In this document: one piece after another, positions 34,140-42,500 of the stretch
Layout: each line of letters begins with the position of its first letter
How positions within the stretch are numbered: position 1 is the first letter of the stretch
The notes under the pieces: model-generated
Seen by the model: only the letters and a program-made list of their open reading frames with translations
What the model was told of the DNA's origin: nothing
The model's database searches: none
Source of the DNA: Setoptus koraiensis
Taxonomy: Eukaryota; Arthropoda
DNA: 64,000 nt
NCBI GenBank assembly: GCA_048013815.1
Contig: CM106585.1
Span: 18,352,001-18,416,000 of the forward strand
Direction: 5' to 3'
Program-made: the position numbers and the translations under genes

Positions 34140-36098
34140 ATGTCTCGGTTCACGTCCTCCACCTACCAGTACCTACAACAAAGCAAGATAGCCACTGATA
34201 AATTTCAGCGGTCACTAATGAGATTAAAGATTCCGAACCTGGCCAAGACTTGCGAACGATATGTGGCCGCTCTGGAACCTGTATTTGGATCCCAAGAACA
34301 ACATAGAAAACAGTTTGATCAAACCAAGAGGAATGCCCAACAATTTCAGCAGGGCATCGGAAAACAATTACACGATAGGCTAGTGCAATACGACAAATCA
34401 GTCAAACATTCAAGTTACATCAATGAGTTCTGGTACGATATGTATCTGTCGTGTCGCTCGCCGTTACCATTGAATTTTAATCCATTCCTGGCCTGGAAAG
34501 ATCAAGACAACAGTGCCGGTTTGAATGATCAACTGGTTAGAAGTACCAACTTTCTAATAAGTGCAATGCGTTTCAAGAGATCCTTAGAAGAGAACGTTCT
34601 CGAGCCAGAGTTGTATCACCTTAATCCAAAGAAGACAGCCAATTCCAATTTATACAAATCATTCATGAGTGCCGTACCTAACTCGATCGCAACCTATGCC
34701 TCTATGGCGTTCAAGGTATTTCCGCTTGATATGAGCCAGTATAAGAATTTGTTCAATTCTACCAGAATACCACTTGTTGGTAAGGACTCAGTTGTTAAGT
34801 TTGATCCCAAGTCCAATAGACATATAGCTGTTTTGAGTCGAGGCCAATTCTTCTCGTTCGATCTGCTGGATAGTCAAGGAAATATTCACTCGCCACAGCA
34901 CATTTATTCCTGTTTGAAGTATATAAAGAATTTACCGGCAAGCAATAAACAACCCACGGATAACACTATAACTTATTTATCCACTGCAAACAGGGATTTT
35001 TGGGCCAAAGAGAGGGAGCATTTGATTGGTTTGTCGGAGAAAAACAAGAGCAATCTAGCCAAGCTGGACTCTGCAATATTTGTCTTATGCTTGGATGATG
35101 AAACCTTTTCGGAGGACCAAGAGATTCAGGGTGCACACAACTTTTTGCATGGAGCCAATCCAACTAAACCACTCAACAGGTGGTTCGATAAATCTTTCTC
35201 GTTAATTGTCACCCAGGATGGACATGCGGCAATTAATTTCGAGCATAGCTGGGGCGATGGAGTTGCGGTATTGCGATTCTTCACAGATGTCTATAATGAT
35301 ACTACAAACAATGCTCAAGTAAGCTCATTAGACGAGGCAAAAACATTCCCAGATGCCGGTGCTGATCTGATAGAATCATTGAGTTTCGACTTGGATAAAC
35401 GATTGAAAAGCGCTGTTGAGAAGTCTCGACAAGAACATTTGAGTTCAACGGGAGATTTGGATTTAAATGCAGTTAAATACAAGACACTTGACAGGAGCTA
35501 CTTCAAGAATCACAAACTAAGTCCTGACTCCATGTTCCAGTTGAGCTTTCAATTGGCCTACTACAGACTATTCAACAAGACCCCAGTGTCATATGAATCC
35601 TGCTCTACGGCGGCCTTTAGAGGGGGCAGAACAGAAACGGTAAGGCCGGCCACCAAGGAAACAAAGCTTGCCGTCGAAACAATTCTTTCTAGTAAATCAC
35701 GCTCTCACAGTGAACTGAAGGGTCTTCTGTCGCAATGTTCCACTAAACACTATCAATTATGTAAAGAGGCCTCAATGGGCGATGGTTTCGATCGTCACTT
35801 GTTTGCTCTGAAAGAAATGGCCCTGAGAAACAATGTTAAACTGCCAGAATTCTATGAGGATCCCCTATACGGCTTGAGTCAGCATTTCACATTGTCCACT
35901 TCTACCCTGTATGGTGAATGTTTTTCAGGTGGAGGTTTTGCGCCAGTAGTTAAAGACGGCTTCGGTCTTGGTTATGGTTATGTGGATAGCTCATTTGGTG
36001 TATTGGTGTCAAGTTATAAGAAACAAAATGACGGCCGACAACTTGCTCAAGCTCTCGAACAATCCTTGGATGACATAAGAAAGATAGTTGAGGTATAA
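34140..36098 (+). CDS. CPT2: Carnitine O-palmitoyltransferase 2, mitochondrial
   Basis: CPT2 sits on the matrix face of the inner mitochondrial membrane and converts long-chain acylcarnitine plus CoA to acyl-CoA for beta-oxidation. The frame encodes 652 residues from the ATG at 34140. Marks of CPT2 are ERYVAALEPV near the N-terminus, NEFWYDMYLSCRSPLPLNFN, PLDMSQYKNLFNSTRIP and RWFDKSFSLIVTQDGHAAIN. EHSWGDGVAVLRFF holds the catalytic His at residue 369, YESCSTAAFRGGRTETVRP follows, and GGFAPVVKDGFGLGYGY is near the C-terminus. It is full length except that the N-terminal presequence is short (MSRFTSSTYQYLQQSKI). Either this suffices or a leader exon lies upstream: the frame stays open for some codons before the ATG, and an AG at about 34079-34080 could be an acceptor. 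Confidence 0.96.
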   Translation: MSRFTSSTYQYLQQSKIATDKFQRSLMRLKIPNLAKTCERYVAALEPVFGSQEQHRKQFDQTKRNAQQFQQGIGKQLHDRLVQYDKSVKHSSYINEFWYDMYLSCRSPLPLNFNPFLAWKDQDNSAGLNDQLVRSTNFLISAMRFKRSLEENVLEPELYHLNPKKTANSNLYKSFMSAVPNSIATYASMAFKVFPLDMSQYKNLFNSTRIPLVGKDSVVKFDPKSNRHIAVLSRGQFFSFDLLDSQGNIHSPQHIYSCLKYIKNLPASNKQPTDNTITYLSTANRDFWAKEREHLIGLSEKNKSNLAKLDSAIFVLCLDDETFSEDQEIQGAHNFLHGANPTKPLNRWFDKSFSLIVTQDGHAAINFEHSWGDGVAVLRFFTDVYNDTTNNAQVSSLDEAKTFPDAGADLIESLSFDLDKRLKSAVEKSRQEHLSSTGDLDLNAVKYKTLDRSYFKNHKLSPDSMFQLSFQLAYYRLFNKTPVSYESCSTAAFRGGRTETVRPATKETKLAVETILSSKSRSHSELKGLLSQCSTKHYQLCKEASMGDGFDRHLFALKEMALRNNVKLPEFYEDPLYGLSQHFTLSTSTLYGECFSGGGFAPVVKDGFGLGYGYVDSSFGVLVSSYKKQNDGRQLAQALEQSLDDIRKIVEV

Positions 36099-36101
36099 TG
36101 A

Positions 36102-36107
36102 AATAAA
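36102..36107 (+). terminator. Poly(A) signal AATAAA just after the CPT2 stop
   Basis: AATAAA begins four bases after the stop codon. Another possible signal lies at about 36246-36251, which would give a longer 3' UTR. Confidence 0.55.
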
Positions 36108-36559
36108 TTGTCTCAATCATGTCTGTCTGTCTGTCTGATCGGTTTTCGGCCAACTTTGGTCAAGGGGTACTCAGATGACTTGGCCCTCCTTTGATACTTT
36201 TGATGATACATGTTCAATTGTTGCCCACAGCAATAACAATCTTATAGAATAATAAAATATTGGCGACATTTAAATGAAGCAGAATAGAAATCATACTCAT
36301 AAACTAATTTTCAGGACTCAGAGATTAGATCATTCATGCAAACTCTCTTAGGACTGCTCTGTTAGGAGGGCATGTCTCGCATCTACTGGATTTCCGTTCG
36401 AAAGGCAAGCTACAAACGATAGTAAATCACTGCTGATAAGTCAAGCGAAGCCCTATCAATCAAGCCGAAAAACATCCTGCTGAACCTGACAAGAGAATCA
36501 ATATCTGGAGAAGTTTCTGTTTACTCTGGAACGCCAGAAGTGGAATATGGTCTAAAATG

Positions 36560-36572
36560 TTTATTGTTTATT
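36560..36572 (-). terminator. Two AATAAA motifs overlapping the stop codon of the small acidic protein gene
   Basis: On the minus strand the last codons read AGT GAC AAT AAA CAA TAA and continue ACATTT. One AATAAA lies in the Asn-Lys codons (36572-36567). The second overlaps the stop codon (36565-36560). The 3' UTR may be only a few tens of bases. Confidence 0.6.
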
Positions 36573-36905
36573 GTCACTTTTACTGACTGGAAATAGATCA
36601 GCTAGCTTTTGTATGACATTTCTGAATTTGTCTCCAACTTCGCTCAATTTCTCTGCCACGGTTTTTTCGTCGGGAAGATCAAACTTGAAATGCTGATCGA
36701 GATCGACGTCTTCACCAAAGAGTTTCTTAGCGTTCTCATCGGCCAGCTCCTTTTGTTTTTGGGCGACAGCTTCGGCATCGTCGGCATCAACGCCAAAGTA
36801 GCTTGGTGCTTGAGTTGTGCCGTCATCGTTGGCATTAGCGATCTGAGCCACGGCCAATAAGCAACAGGCTACAACTATCATCATCATGACTAATTTTGAA
36901 TCCAT
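36561..36905 (-). CDS. Small secreted acidic protein (114 residues), unrecognised
   Basis: The intronless frame begins with a clear signal peptide, MDSKLVMMMIVVACCLLAVA, with likely cleavage near IANA|ND. The mature part of about 90 residues is acidic and helical in character (AEAVAQKQKELADENAKKLF) and includes FKFDLPDEKTVAEKLSEVGD. It has no cysteine after the signal peptide. It ends FPVSKSDNKQ. I do not recognise the family. Its character would fit a secreted or haemolymph protein, but that is inference. Nearby genes at 37889, 40725 and 41745 also encode secreted proteins. Confidence 0.75.
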   Translation of the reverse strand: MDSKLVMMMIVVACCLLAVAQIANANDDGTTQAPSYFGVDADDAEAVAQKQKELADENAKKLFGEDVDLDQHFKFDLPDEKTVAEKLSEVGDKFRNVIQKLADLFPVSKSDNKQ

Positions 36906-37184
36906 TATTACTACTGTTGTCTGCTCAATTATTTAAAATTAATGTTCGAAATCGGTTGAAGTAACTTCAGTGGAGTTGTAGATCGTTCGAAGAGTTTTGC
37001 AAACTGACGCTCTGCATTCAGTTTATAAATGATCATAAACTTGACTTTGGTTTGATTTCGGTCCTTTCGACCCCCTTCGAAGATCTGAGATTTTATCACA
37101 GATGAGATCGGCTTGTGTTGACTAACCAAACCAATTTCTCGCACCACAAAGCTAGAAGTTGCGAAGCCAACTTTGCAGGATGTC
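36906..37184. other. Upstream region of the small acidic protein gene
   Basis: No gene is seen. The minus-strand frame at 36929-37348 crosses into the duplicated flank and has no recognisable domain. Confidence 0.45.
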
Positions 37185-37640
37185 CGAAGCGGGCCAACTA
37201 AAGTTGCATGCAAAGTGAGCATGGCCAACTGTTTACTTTTTGTGACGTAAGGCGGATTGTTTTTGTTTGCATGCCAGATTGTTATTGTAATCGAGGCTCG
37301 AAAGTGAGCGATATACGAAGCCGAGCAAAATTCTCCAAGATAAGTCAAAGTGCAACCACAGAGTTTTTAGGAGCACAAGTGAAAATTGATGGAACACTTG
37401 CTGAGAAATTATATCATTATCGTTCAACATTCACATATCACGCACCATGATTGATCCCTCGCCCACAATCTAAACTTCTATCTGATCTGTGCGATCAACT
37501 TGGTGCATTCGCAGTGGTAATGAATAATAAATTATCTCTAGATAGCAGCTAGATATTCATTGTGACATTAAATGCAAACAAAATTGCAAACAATCATATG
37601 ATAGTCAACGATGACGAATTTGTTGACGAGAAATCCATTA
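37185..37640. repeat. Duplicated flank, copy A1 (upstream of thioredoxin-fold gene 1)
   Basis: This segment matches 38720-39160 in the same order and orientation. Shared blocks include GCGGATTGTTTTTGTTTGCA, GATCGAGGCTCGAAAGTGAGCG-like sequence, AAATTCTCCAAGATAA, and a 26-base exact block at 37526-37551 (ending GATAGCAGCTA). There are small insertions and many substitutions, so it is an old duplication. Confidence 0.85.
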
Positions 37641-37790
37641 ACCAGTTCATCGTTGAAGCGACTTGTTCGCGAGCTAGATTTTCAATTAGCCGTCAGTTAG
37701 CCTTTTTTGCATGCGCTGCGGAAGTGTCCACTGGAACAACCTCAAACAAAATTCTAGCGAAATATCATTGGGCCCAAAGAGGATCCTCTG
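37635..37790. repeat. Duplicated flank, copy B1 (just upstream of thioredoxin-fold gene 1)
   Basis: It matches 41320-41490, upstream of thioredoxin-fold gene 2. Shared blocks are GCGACTTGTTCGCGAGC, TCAATTAGCCGYCAGTT and AATTCTAGCGAAATAYCATT. It was probably copied together with the gene and may hold its promoter. Confidence 0.8.
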
Positions 37791-37888
37791 CTTGGTTTAT
37801 CAAATTAGTCAGATCTGACCCAATTACACACAACAACAGGTAACATCGGGAAACACAGCCGAAATATCGAATTAGTGATAGCTGAATC

Positions 37889-38494
37889 ATGGTGGCCACG
37901 ACAAGAACAGCACAATGGGCAATTTCGTGCACCCTGTTGGCCGTAATCTGTATTCCGGCCGCGTCGGCTGAGCCCGCGTGGGTTAGGGTCGTGTCGCCTG
38001 AGGCCGCGTCGGTTGAGGCCATGTTTGCTGAGGCCGAGTCGGCTAACGCGCGGGCTGAGGCCACATTGGCTGAGCTCGCGTCCATTGAGGCCACGTTGGC
38101 TAAACTCCGGTCGGCTGAGGCCACGTCGGCTAAGGCCGCGTCGGCTGGCGAAGTCGAGGATTTGTCCGAGCTTTCCGTAGACGATTTCCGCCAACGAATG
38201 CGCGACACACCACTGATCATGGTTGATTTCTATGCCCCGTGGTGTCCATACTGCGAAGCATTGGAGCCGGAACTTGAAGACGCCGCACACCAACTTGAGA
38301 AGGTACCCTTCGCAAAGGTAGATTGTACCTCACCGCTAGGCAGGGAGATTTGCCACGCGTACAATGTCATTGGGTACCCGACAATCAAGATATTTAGATC
38401 TGGCCGCCCGATGAGTTATGATGGTGATCGCACAGCCCGCGACTTAGTCTTCGAGATGCGAATCTACTCCGGCTTCTTCTTCAGAGTTGACTGA
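37889..38494 (+). CDS. Secreted single-domain thioredoxin-fold protein 1 (CPYC active site)
   Basis: The 201-residue intronless product has a signal peptide (WAISCTLLAVICIPAASA, cleavage before EPAW). An Ala/Glu/Ser-rich stretch follows (about residues 35-90), built from degenerate EAxSxEA-like repeats that should be helical. The thioredoxin domain carries VDFYAPWCPYCEALEPELED (active-site CPYC at residues 119-122), FAKVDC and the cis-Pro motif GYPTIKIF. CPYC is the glutaredoxin-type motif; PDIs usually have CGHC. No KDEL-type retention signal ends the protein (FFFRVD), so it may leave the ER. The domain lacks the usual last helix length. Oxidoreductase activity is likely from the intact Cys pair; the substrate is unknown. 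The Ala-rich stretch is encoded by GC-rich repeats (GCGTCGGCTGAGGCC-like), absent from paralogue 2. Confidence 0.88.
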   Translation: MVATTRTAQWAISCTLLAVICIPAASAEPAWVRVVSPEAASVEAMFAEAESANARAEATLAELASIEATLAKLRSAEATSAKAASAGEVEDLSELSVDDFRQRMRDTPLIMVDFYAPWCPYCEALEPELEDAAHQLEKVPFAKVDCTSPLGREICHAYNVIGYPTIKIFRSGRPMSYDGDRTARDLVFEMRIYSGFFFRVD

Positions 38495-38569
38495 TTGGCA
38501 CCCGCCCAAACGGCATAGCCGCAGCTGACAATTGCCAGACCCTCAATTTCAATGTTAATTTTAATTTTG

Positions 38570-38725
38570 AAAAGCGTGCAATCCTAAAAAGCTGCTCGAA
38601 TGCAGCGCAAAAATAAACGTCATAACAAAAGTCGAATCAGCGCGATGCAACAGACCAGTCTAGGGGCCCAGTTGCGACAAAGTGTGGTCGGTGGCCACAA
38701 AATCAGAGTAATTCAGTTGAGGAGC
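38570..38725. repeat. Duplicated flank, copy C1 (3' of thioredoxin-fold gene 1)
   Basis: It resembles 42365-42500 after gene 2: both have GCTCGRATG-like sequence, an AATAAA (38612-38617 here), then GTTGCGAC/GCTGCGAC and GGCCACAAAATCRSAGT. The duplication thus included the 3' end. Confidence 0.7.
38612..38617 (+). terminator. Poly(A) signal AATAAA, thioredoxin-fold gene 1
   Basis: It lies 118 bases after the stop, inside the flank shared with gene 2, whose matching signal is at 42406-42411. Confidence 0.65.
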
Positions 38726-39160
38726 CAACTAGAGTTGCATGGCTTCACATCACAGAAAGTTGCATGACCATGTGATAGTTATGCAACTTTCTGTAATGTA
38801 GAGCGGATTGTTTTTGTTTGCAAGCCTGATTGCTGTTCCGATCGAGGCTCGAAAGTGAGCGGTTTGCGAAGCTGGGCGAAATTCTCCAAGATAAATCAGA
38901 GTGCAACTGTGGAGCTTTTACGAGCGCGAGTGAAAATTAATGGAACTCTTGCTGAGAAGTCATATCACGCATTGGCAGGATTGATCCCTTATCGATGATC
39001 CGAGAGAAACACAGGTAAACTGTTTGTCTGATTGGTGCGATTGCGCGGTGATAATGAACAATAAATTATCTCTAGATAGCAGCTAATTATTGTGACATCA
39101 AATCCCAGCAAGATTGCCAACAATCACATGATTGCCAATGATGACAGTTTGCCCCATCGA
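38720..39160. repeat. Duplicated flank, copy A2, without an adjacent thioredoxin-fold gene
   Basis: It matches A1 (37185-37640) along most of its length, including a 26-base block near 39060-39085. After about 39160 the match fades and no thioredoxin frame follows. The Arg/Asp-repeat gene occupies the interval instead. A third thioredoxin copy may have been lost or displaced here. Confidence 0.8.
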
Positions 39161-39446
39161 CACAGATAATGCAGAGTAATCGCAAGAGTTTTTTTTTAAA
39201 GTCGGCAACCTTCACGCCCATAATCAATAGTCTGCGAACTTCATTTTGAGGGCCAATTTTTTCATCGACGGGGTCATACTCGTCCTTATCGTCGCTGATT
39301 ATTCCCGCGGACCTTCGCAAACATTTCTCATTGGAACGACGTTGATGATCCGATCATTGCGACATCGGAATCTGATGATCGGATCCAATGTCAGGCCGAT
39401 TATGAGGGACAGAGAGAAAGTTGCCAACAGTCACATGACATGTCTG

Positions 39447-39452
39447 TTTATT
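39447..39452 (-). terminator. Poly(A) signal AATAAA for the Arg/Asp-repeat protein gene
   Basis: The minus-strand AATAAA lies 92 bases beyond the stop codon at 39544. Confidence 0.6.
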
Positions 39453-39543
39453 TTGTCTTAGATTTTGGCTTGACAGATCGCTTGGCAGAGTAATCGTACA
39501 TTGACGCGGACTTGTAATAATAATTAATTAATTTGCTCATTAA

Positions 39544-40725
39544 TTAGCCTATGATGTTTCCAATGCCGAGTGGGTCCATAAAGCTGGTCTTCCAAGTTTT
39601 TCCTCCTCCTCTACTCCTTCTGTTGCGTCTCCAACCGCGACGACGATAATAATCGTCGTCATCGTCGTCGTCGTCGTCGTCGTCATCATGATCATCGTCG
39701 TCGTCGTCGTCATAGTGGCGATTGCGACGTCTCACATGTATGTCATCGTGATACTTATTTCGCTTGTAGCATGTTCTCCACCAACGACGTCGCTGTCTCC
39801 TGACGTAATCATCGTCGGCATTGCCCTCCCAAATCATTTCATCGTCGTGAGACGGAGTACAGTCGCTATACAACAGTGACGACTTGGCACAATTCGGATC
39901 GCATCCGTGCGGCGATCCAGCCGACTCCCAGGGCCTGTGTTCCACCTGTTCATGGCTTCCGTCGCGATCGTCGTCGCGTCGGTCATTGCGTCGGTCATTG
40001 CGTCGGTCATCCCGTCGGTCATCGCGCCGGTCGTCGCGTCTGTCATCCCGCCGGTCATCCCGCCGATCGTCTCGTCGGTCTCGATCGCTGCTGGAGCTGC
40101 TGCTGCTACTATGCGACTCCGCGTCACCACGATGCTTCTCGGACTTCGAAGCGGAAGAGGCCGACGCGGACGACGAGTCGTGGCCCCTGGAATCGTCGGA
40201 CTTGAGTTCGGCCTTTGCCTTGGCGGCCGCGCTGGCATCCGCTTTGGCATCCGCTCTGGCGTCCGCTTTGGCGTCCGCCTTGGTCTCCAGCTTGGCCTCG
40301 GCCGACAGCTTCGAGTGGGTCAAATCTCGCAACTTGTCGCCCACTTGCTCCAATTTGCTACGATCCTCCGATCTTGACCGATCTTCCGTTCTGCTGTGAT
40401 CCTCCAACTTGACACCAAAGCTAGCGCTGGCCTTAGCGTCGGCACCCGCGCTGGCCTTGGCATCGGCACCCGCGCTGGCCCTGGCATCGGCACCCGCGCT
40501 GGCGCTGGCGCCAGACCTCGAATCAGCACTGGTGGAATTGAGGCTCCTCTTGTCCCTGACACGATTTATCAATTCGCAGCATCGTCGCTTGCAGCAGTTA
40601 TACTTTGCGTCCACTATGCGCGTCGCGAGAGATTGTTCGATGCAACAACAAACAATCAATTGATACAAATGATACAAATGATGAAAAGGATGATGTAATG
40701 AAAGGTGAACAATGAGAAAATACAT
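39544..40725 (-). CDS. Arg/Asp-repeat low-complexity protein with N-terminal hydrophobic leader, unrecognised
   Basis: From the ATG at 40725 the frame encodes 393 residues. An open TTG four codons earlier is unlikely as start. The N-terminus MYFLIVHLSLHHPFHHLYHL and following LIVCCC is a plausible but atypical signal peptide. A Cys-rich segment follows (YNCCKRRCCELI). Then come ASAGADAK repeats, a KADAKADARADAK region, a Ser run, and about nine tandem RRDD units (about 39965-40085). A segment with HGCDPNCAKSSLLYSDC follows, then RRQRRRWWRTCYKRN and a run of about 20 Asp broken by His. It ends in RRRGWRRNRRSRGGGK and MDPLGIGNIIG. Alternating acid and base blocks suggest a structural or mineral/matrix-binding secreted protein; this is inference. 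A poly(A) signal follows, and the Cys-containing non-repeat parts argue that it is a real gene. Confidence 0.65.
   Translation of the reverse strand: MYFLIVHLSLHHPFHHLYHLYQLIVCCCIEQSLATRIVDAKYNCCKRRCCELINRVRDKRSLNSTSADSRSGASASAGADARASAGADAKASAGADAKASASFGVKLEDHSRTEDRSRSEDRSKLEQVGDKLRDLTHSKLSAEAKLETKADAKADARADAKADASAAAKAKAELKSDDSRGHDSSSASASSASKSEKHRGDAESHSSSSSSSSDRDRRDDRRDDRRDDRRDDRRDDRRDDRRNDRRNDRRDDDRDGSHEQVEHRPWESAGSPHGCDPNCAKSSLLYSDCTPSHDDEMIWEGNADDDYVRRQRRRWWRTCYKRNKYHDDIHVRRRNRHYDDDDDDDHDDDDDDDDDDDDYYRRRGWRRNRRSRGGGKTWKTSFMDPLGIGNIIG
39965..40085. repeat. 12-bp coding tandem repeat (RRDD units)
   Basis: About nine copies of a 12-base unit (TCATCCCGCCGG-like on the plus strand) encode RRDD/RRND on the minus strand. 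Copy number is probably variable between individuals. Confidence 0.85.
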
Positions 40726-41319
40726 ACAGAGCAGCAATGCATTCTCATGACAATGCTACAGTGGCGCACCAGTTATTTACCTCCTGGTGTTGCTTCATGG
40801 AAACTTATCAGCACTATCAACGTGGAGCCTAGTATCGCCAAAATTAAATGGCGATAACCCGAAATGTAATAATAATTTTTCATAGTTTCTCATTGAGCCC
40901 TTCTATCTCGAAGAGTTTCGTCAAATGAGTGCTTCTGGTTGGCATGGATTTCGTACAGTCTCTATCGTTGCCTCGGATATTTTTATCGATAGCTCGGAGA
41001 TATCATGTAGATATCATGTAGTTGAGACTTCTCACAAGCCGCTTATGAGCGTTGGCTGCTTGTGAGACGTCTCAATGTAATAACTCTGCGATAAATGCGG
41101 TTGGCCAAACAACAAGTAAACAACAGATATCTAATATTATATCAAATTAGCGTGCCTGTAACCCAAGACACTCTGTAACACATAAGCCTGCATGCAACGA
41201 GCTCAAGCGACAGCCAAGCCAGCCGAGATAGCCGCAGTAGAAGCTGCCTTCATATGATGGACCCATGAATGTGATACAACGAGCTTGCGATTGACGCGAA
41301 ACCAACTGTCGACGGAAAA
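40726..41319. other. Noncoding stretch upstream of the Arg/Asp-repeat gene
   Basis: No gene is seen. A short inverted repeat (TTGAGACTTCTCACAAGCCG-like and its complement) lies at about 41021-41075. Confidence 0.5.
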
Positions 41320-41490
41320 TCATTCAACTGACTCGTCGATTGAGCGACTTGTTCGCGAGCAATATTGATTCCAATCAATATCAATTAGCCGCCAGTTGGT
41401 TGTTTTATTAATGCGCCGCCCGAGTGTGCGCCACATCAAGCTCGAATAGAATTCTAGCGAAATACCATTAGGCACAACAAAAAAGAGAAA
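41320..41490. repeat. Duplicated flank, copy B2 (upstream of thioredoxin-fold gene 2)
   Basis: It matches B1 at 37635-37790 with the shared blocks named there. Just downstream, AGAAACAATTCCTTTC is present about three times (41500-41535), a local repeat not seen at gene 1. Confidence 0.8.
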
Positions 41491-41744
41491 CGATTTTTTC
41501 AGAAACAATTCCTTTCAGAAACAATTCCTTTCAGAAACAGTTTCCATTAGCAGTGGTAGTGAACGACACGATCGTGTATGGTCGCCCACGTAGACGGGCC
41601 ACTGGCTGGAGCGAATCGCTTGATTGCCTCGTCAAATTAGTCGGACTTCATCCGGACCGAATTACAACGCGGCCGGCATCAGGAAATACGGGCGAAATAT
41701 CTAGTTGGTGACGGCTGAAATATCTGGCTGGTGACGGCCGAATA

Positions 41745-42221
41745 ATGGCGGCCACGGCGACCAGAGCACAATGGGCAACAATGTTGGCCCTGATGTGTTG
41801 TATATCGGGCGCGTTGGCTGCCGTCGATCGCGTCTTGGATTTGTCCGGGGCGAGCACGGAATTTTTCGACCAACTACTGGAGGACACATCGCTGATGATA
41901 GTGACATTTTATGCGCCATGGTGCCCACATAGCCAAGAATTTTTGGGCGAATTCCAAGAGGCCGCATACAGACTCATGGATATGCCCTTCGCCAAGGTGG
42001 ATTGCGACTCGCCGAGAGGCAACGCAACGTGCGTCGACAACGAAGTGGAGAGATTCCCCACCGTTATGATATACAGATATGGCCGGTCACGGCGGTACTG
42101 GGGCAGGAGAACGGCGGCCGCCGTAGTGAGGGATTTGGGCAAGGACGGCGTGCAGAGCCCGCATCCGCGCATTGCACGAGGCAGCGAGCGGTACAACCGC
42201 GCCAAAAATAAGGGAGTTTGA
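41745..42221 (+). CDS. Secreted thioredoxin-fold protein 2 with CPHS in place of CxxC
   Basis: The 158-residue intronless product has a signal peptide (WATMLALMCCISGALA) and one thioredoxin domain. The active-site segment reads FYAPWCPHSQEF: Cys60 is kept, but the second, resolving cysteine is Ser63. FAKVDC and the cis-Pro motif RFPTVMIY are kept. It lacks the Ala-rich stretch of gene 1 and ends in a basic tail (RIARGSERYNRAKNKGV). A monothiol site cannot do dithiol reduction or oxidation, but could form mixed disulfides or work in isomerisation, chaperoning or trapping. Flanks B2 and C2 show it is a duplicate of gene 1. The frame is intact, so it is not obviously a pseudogene. Confidence 0.87.
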   Translation: MAATATRAQWATMLALMCCISGALAAVDRVLDLSGASTEFFDQLLEDTSLMIVTFYAPWCPHSQEFLGEFQEAAYRLMDMPFAKVDCDSPRGNATCVDNEVERFPTVMIYRYGRSRRYWGRRTAAAVVRDLGKDGVQSPHPRIARGSERYNRAKNKGV

Positions 42222-42352
42222 GAGTTTGCGAGTTTGAGAGTTTGCGAGTTTGCTCGAATTGTCGAATTCGACGATGCGAGAGCTCGACAATTTGACAATT
42301 CGACAATGCGAGAGCTCGACGATGCGAGAGCTCGACAATCTGAGAACTCGAG
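42221..42352. repeat. 9-bp and about 18-bp minisatellite after thioredoxin-fold gene 2
   Basis: GAGTTTGCGAGTTTGA units (42221-42252) pass into GACGATGCGAGAGCTCGACA units (42270-42352). They begin at the stop codon, so the 3' UTR of gene 2 is repeat-made. Confidence 0.85.
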
Positions 42353-42364
42353 AATCGGCGATCC

Positions 42365-42500
42365 AAAAATTTACGAATGCAGCCGCTCGGATGTAGGCCG
42401 ACACAAATAAAAGTCGAGTGAACCAAGTTTGGCCGGCCGGCGCGGTTTGTCAGCTGCGACAAGCGTCGCCGGCGGCCACAAAATCGCAGTGATTGTTGGG
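42365..42500. repeat. Duplicated flank, copy C2 (3' of thioredoxin-fold gene 2)
   Basis: It matches C1 at 38570-38725, including the poly(A) signal (42406-42411) and the GGCCACAAAATCGCAGTGA-like block. Confidence 0.7.
42406..42411 (+). terminator. Poly(A) signal AATAAA, thioredoxin-fold gene 2
   Basis: AATAAA lies 185 bases after the stop, in a flank shared with gene 1. Confidence 0.6.

Noticed and set aside
36609..36860. Plus-strand frame opposite the small acidic protein
   Set aside because: It is the antisense shadow of a frame with a clear signal peptide and poly(A) signals.
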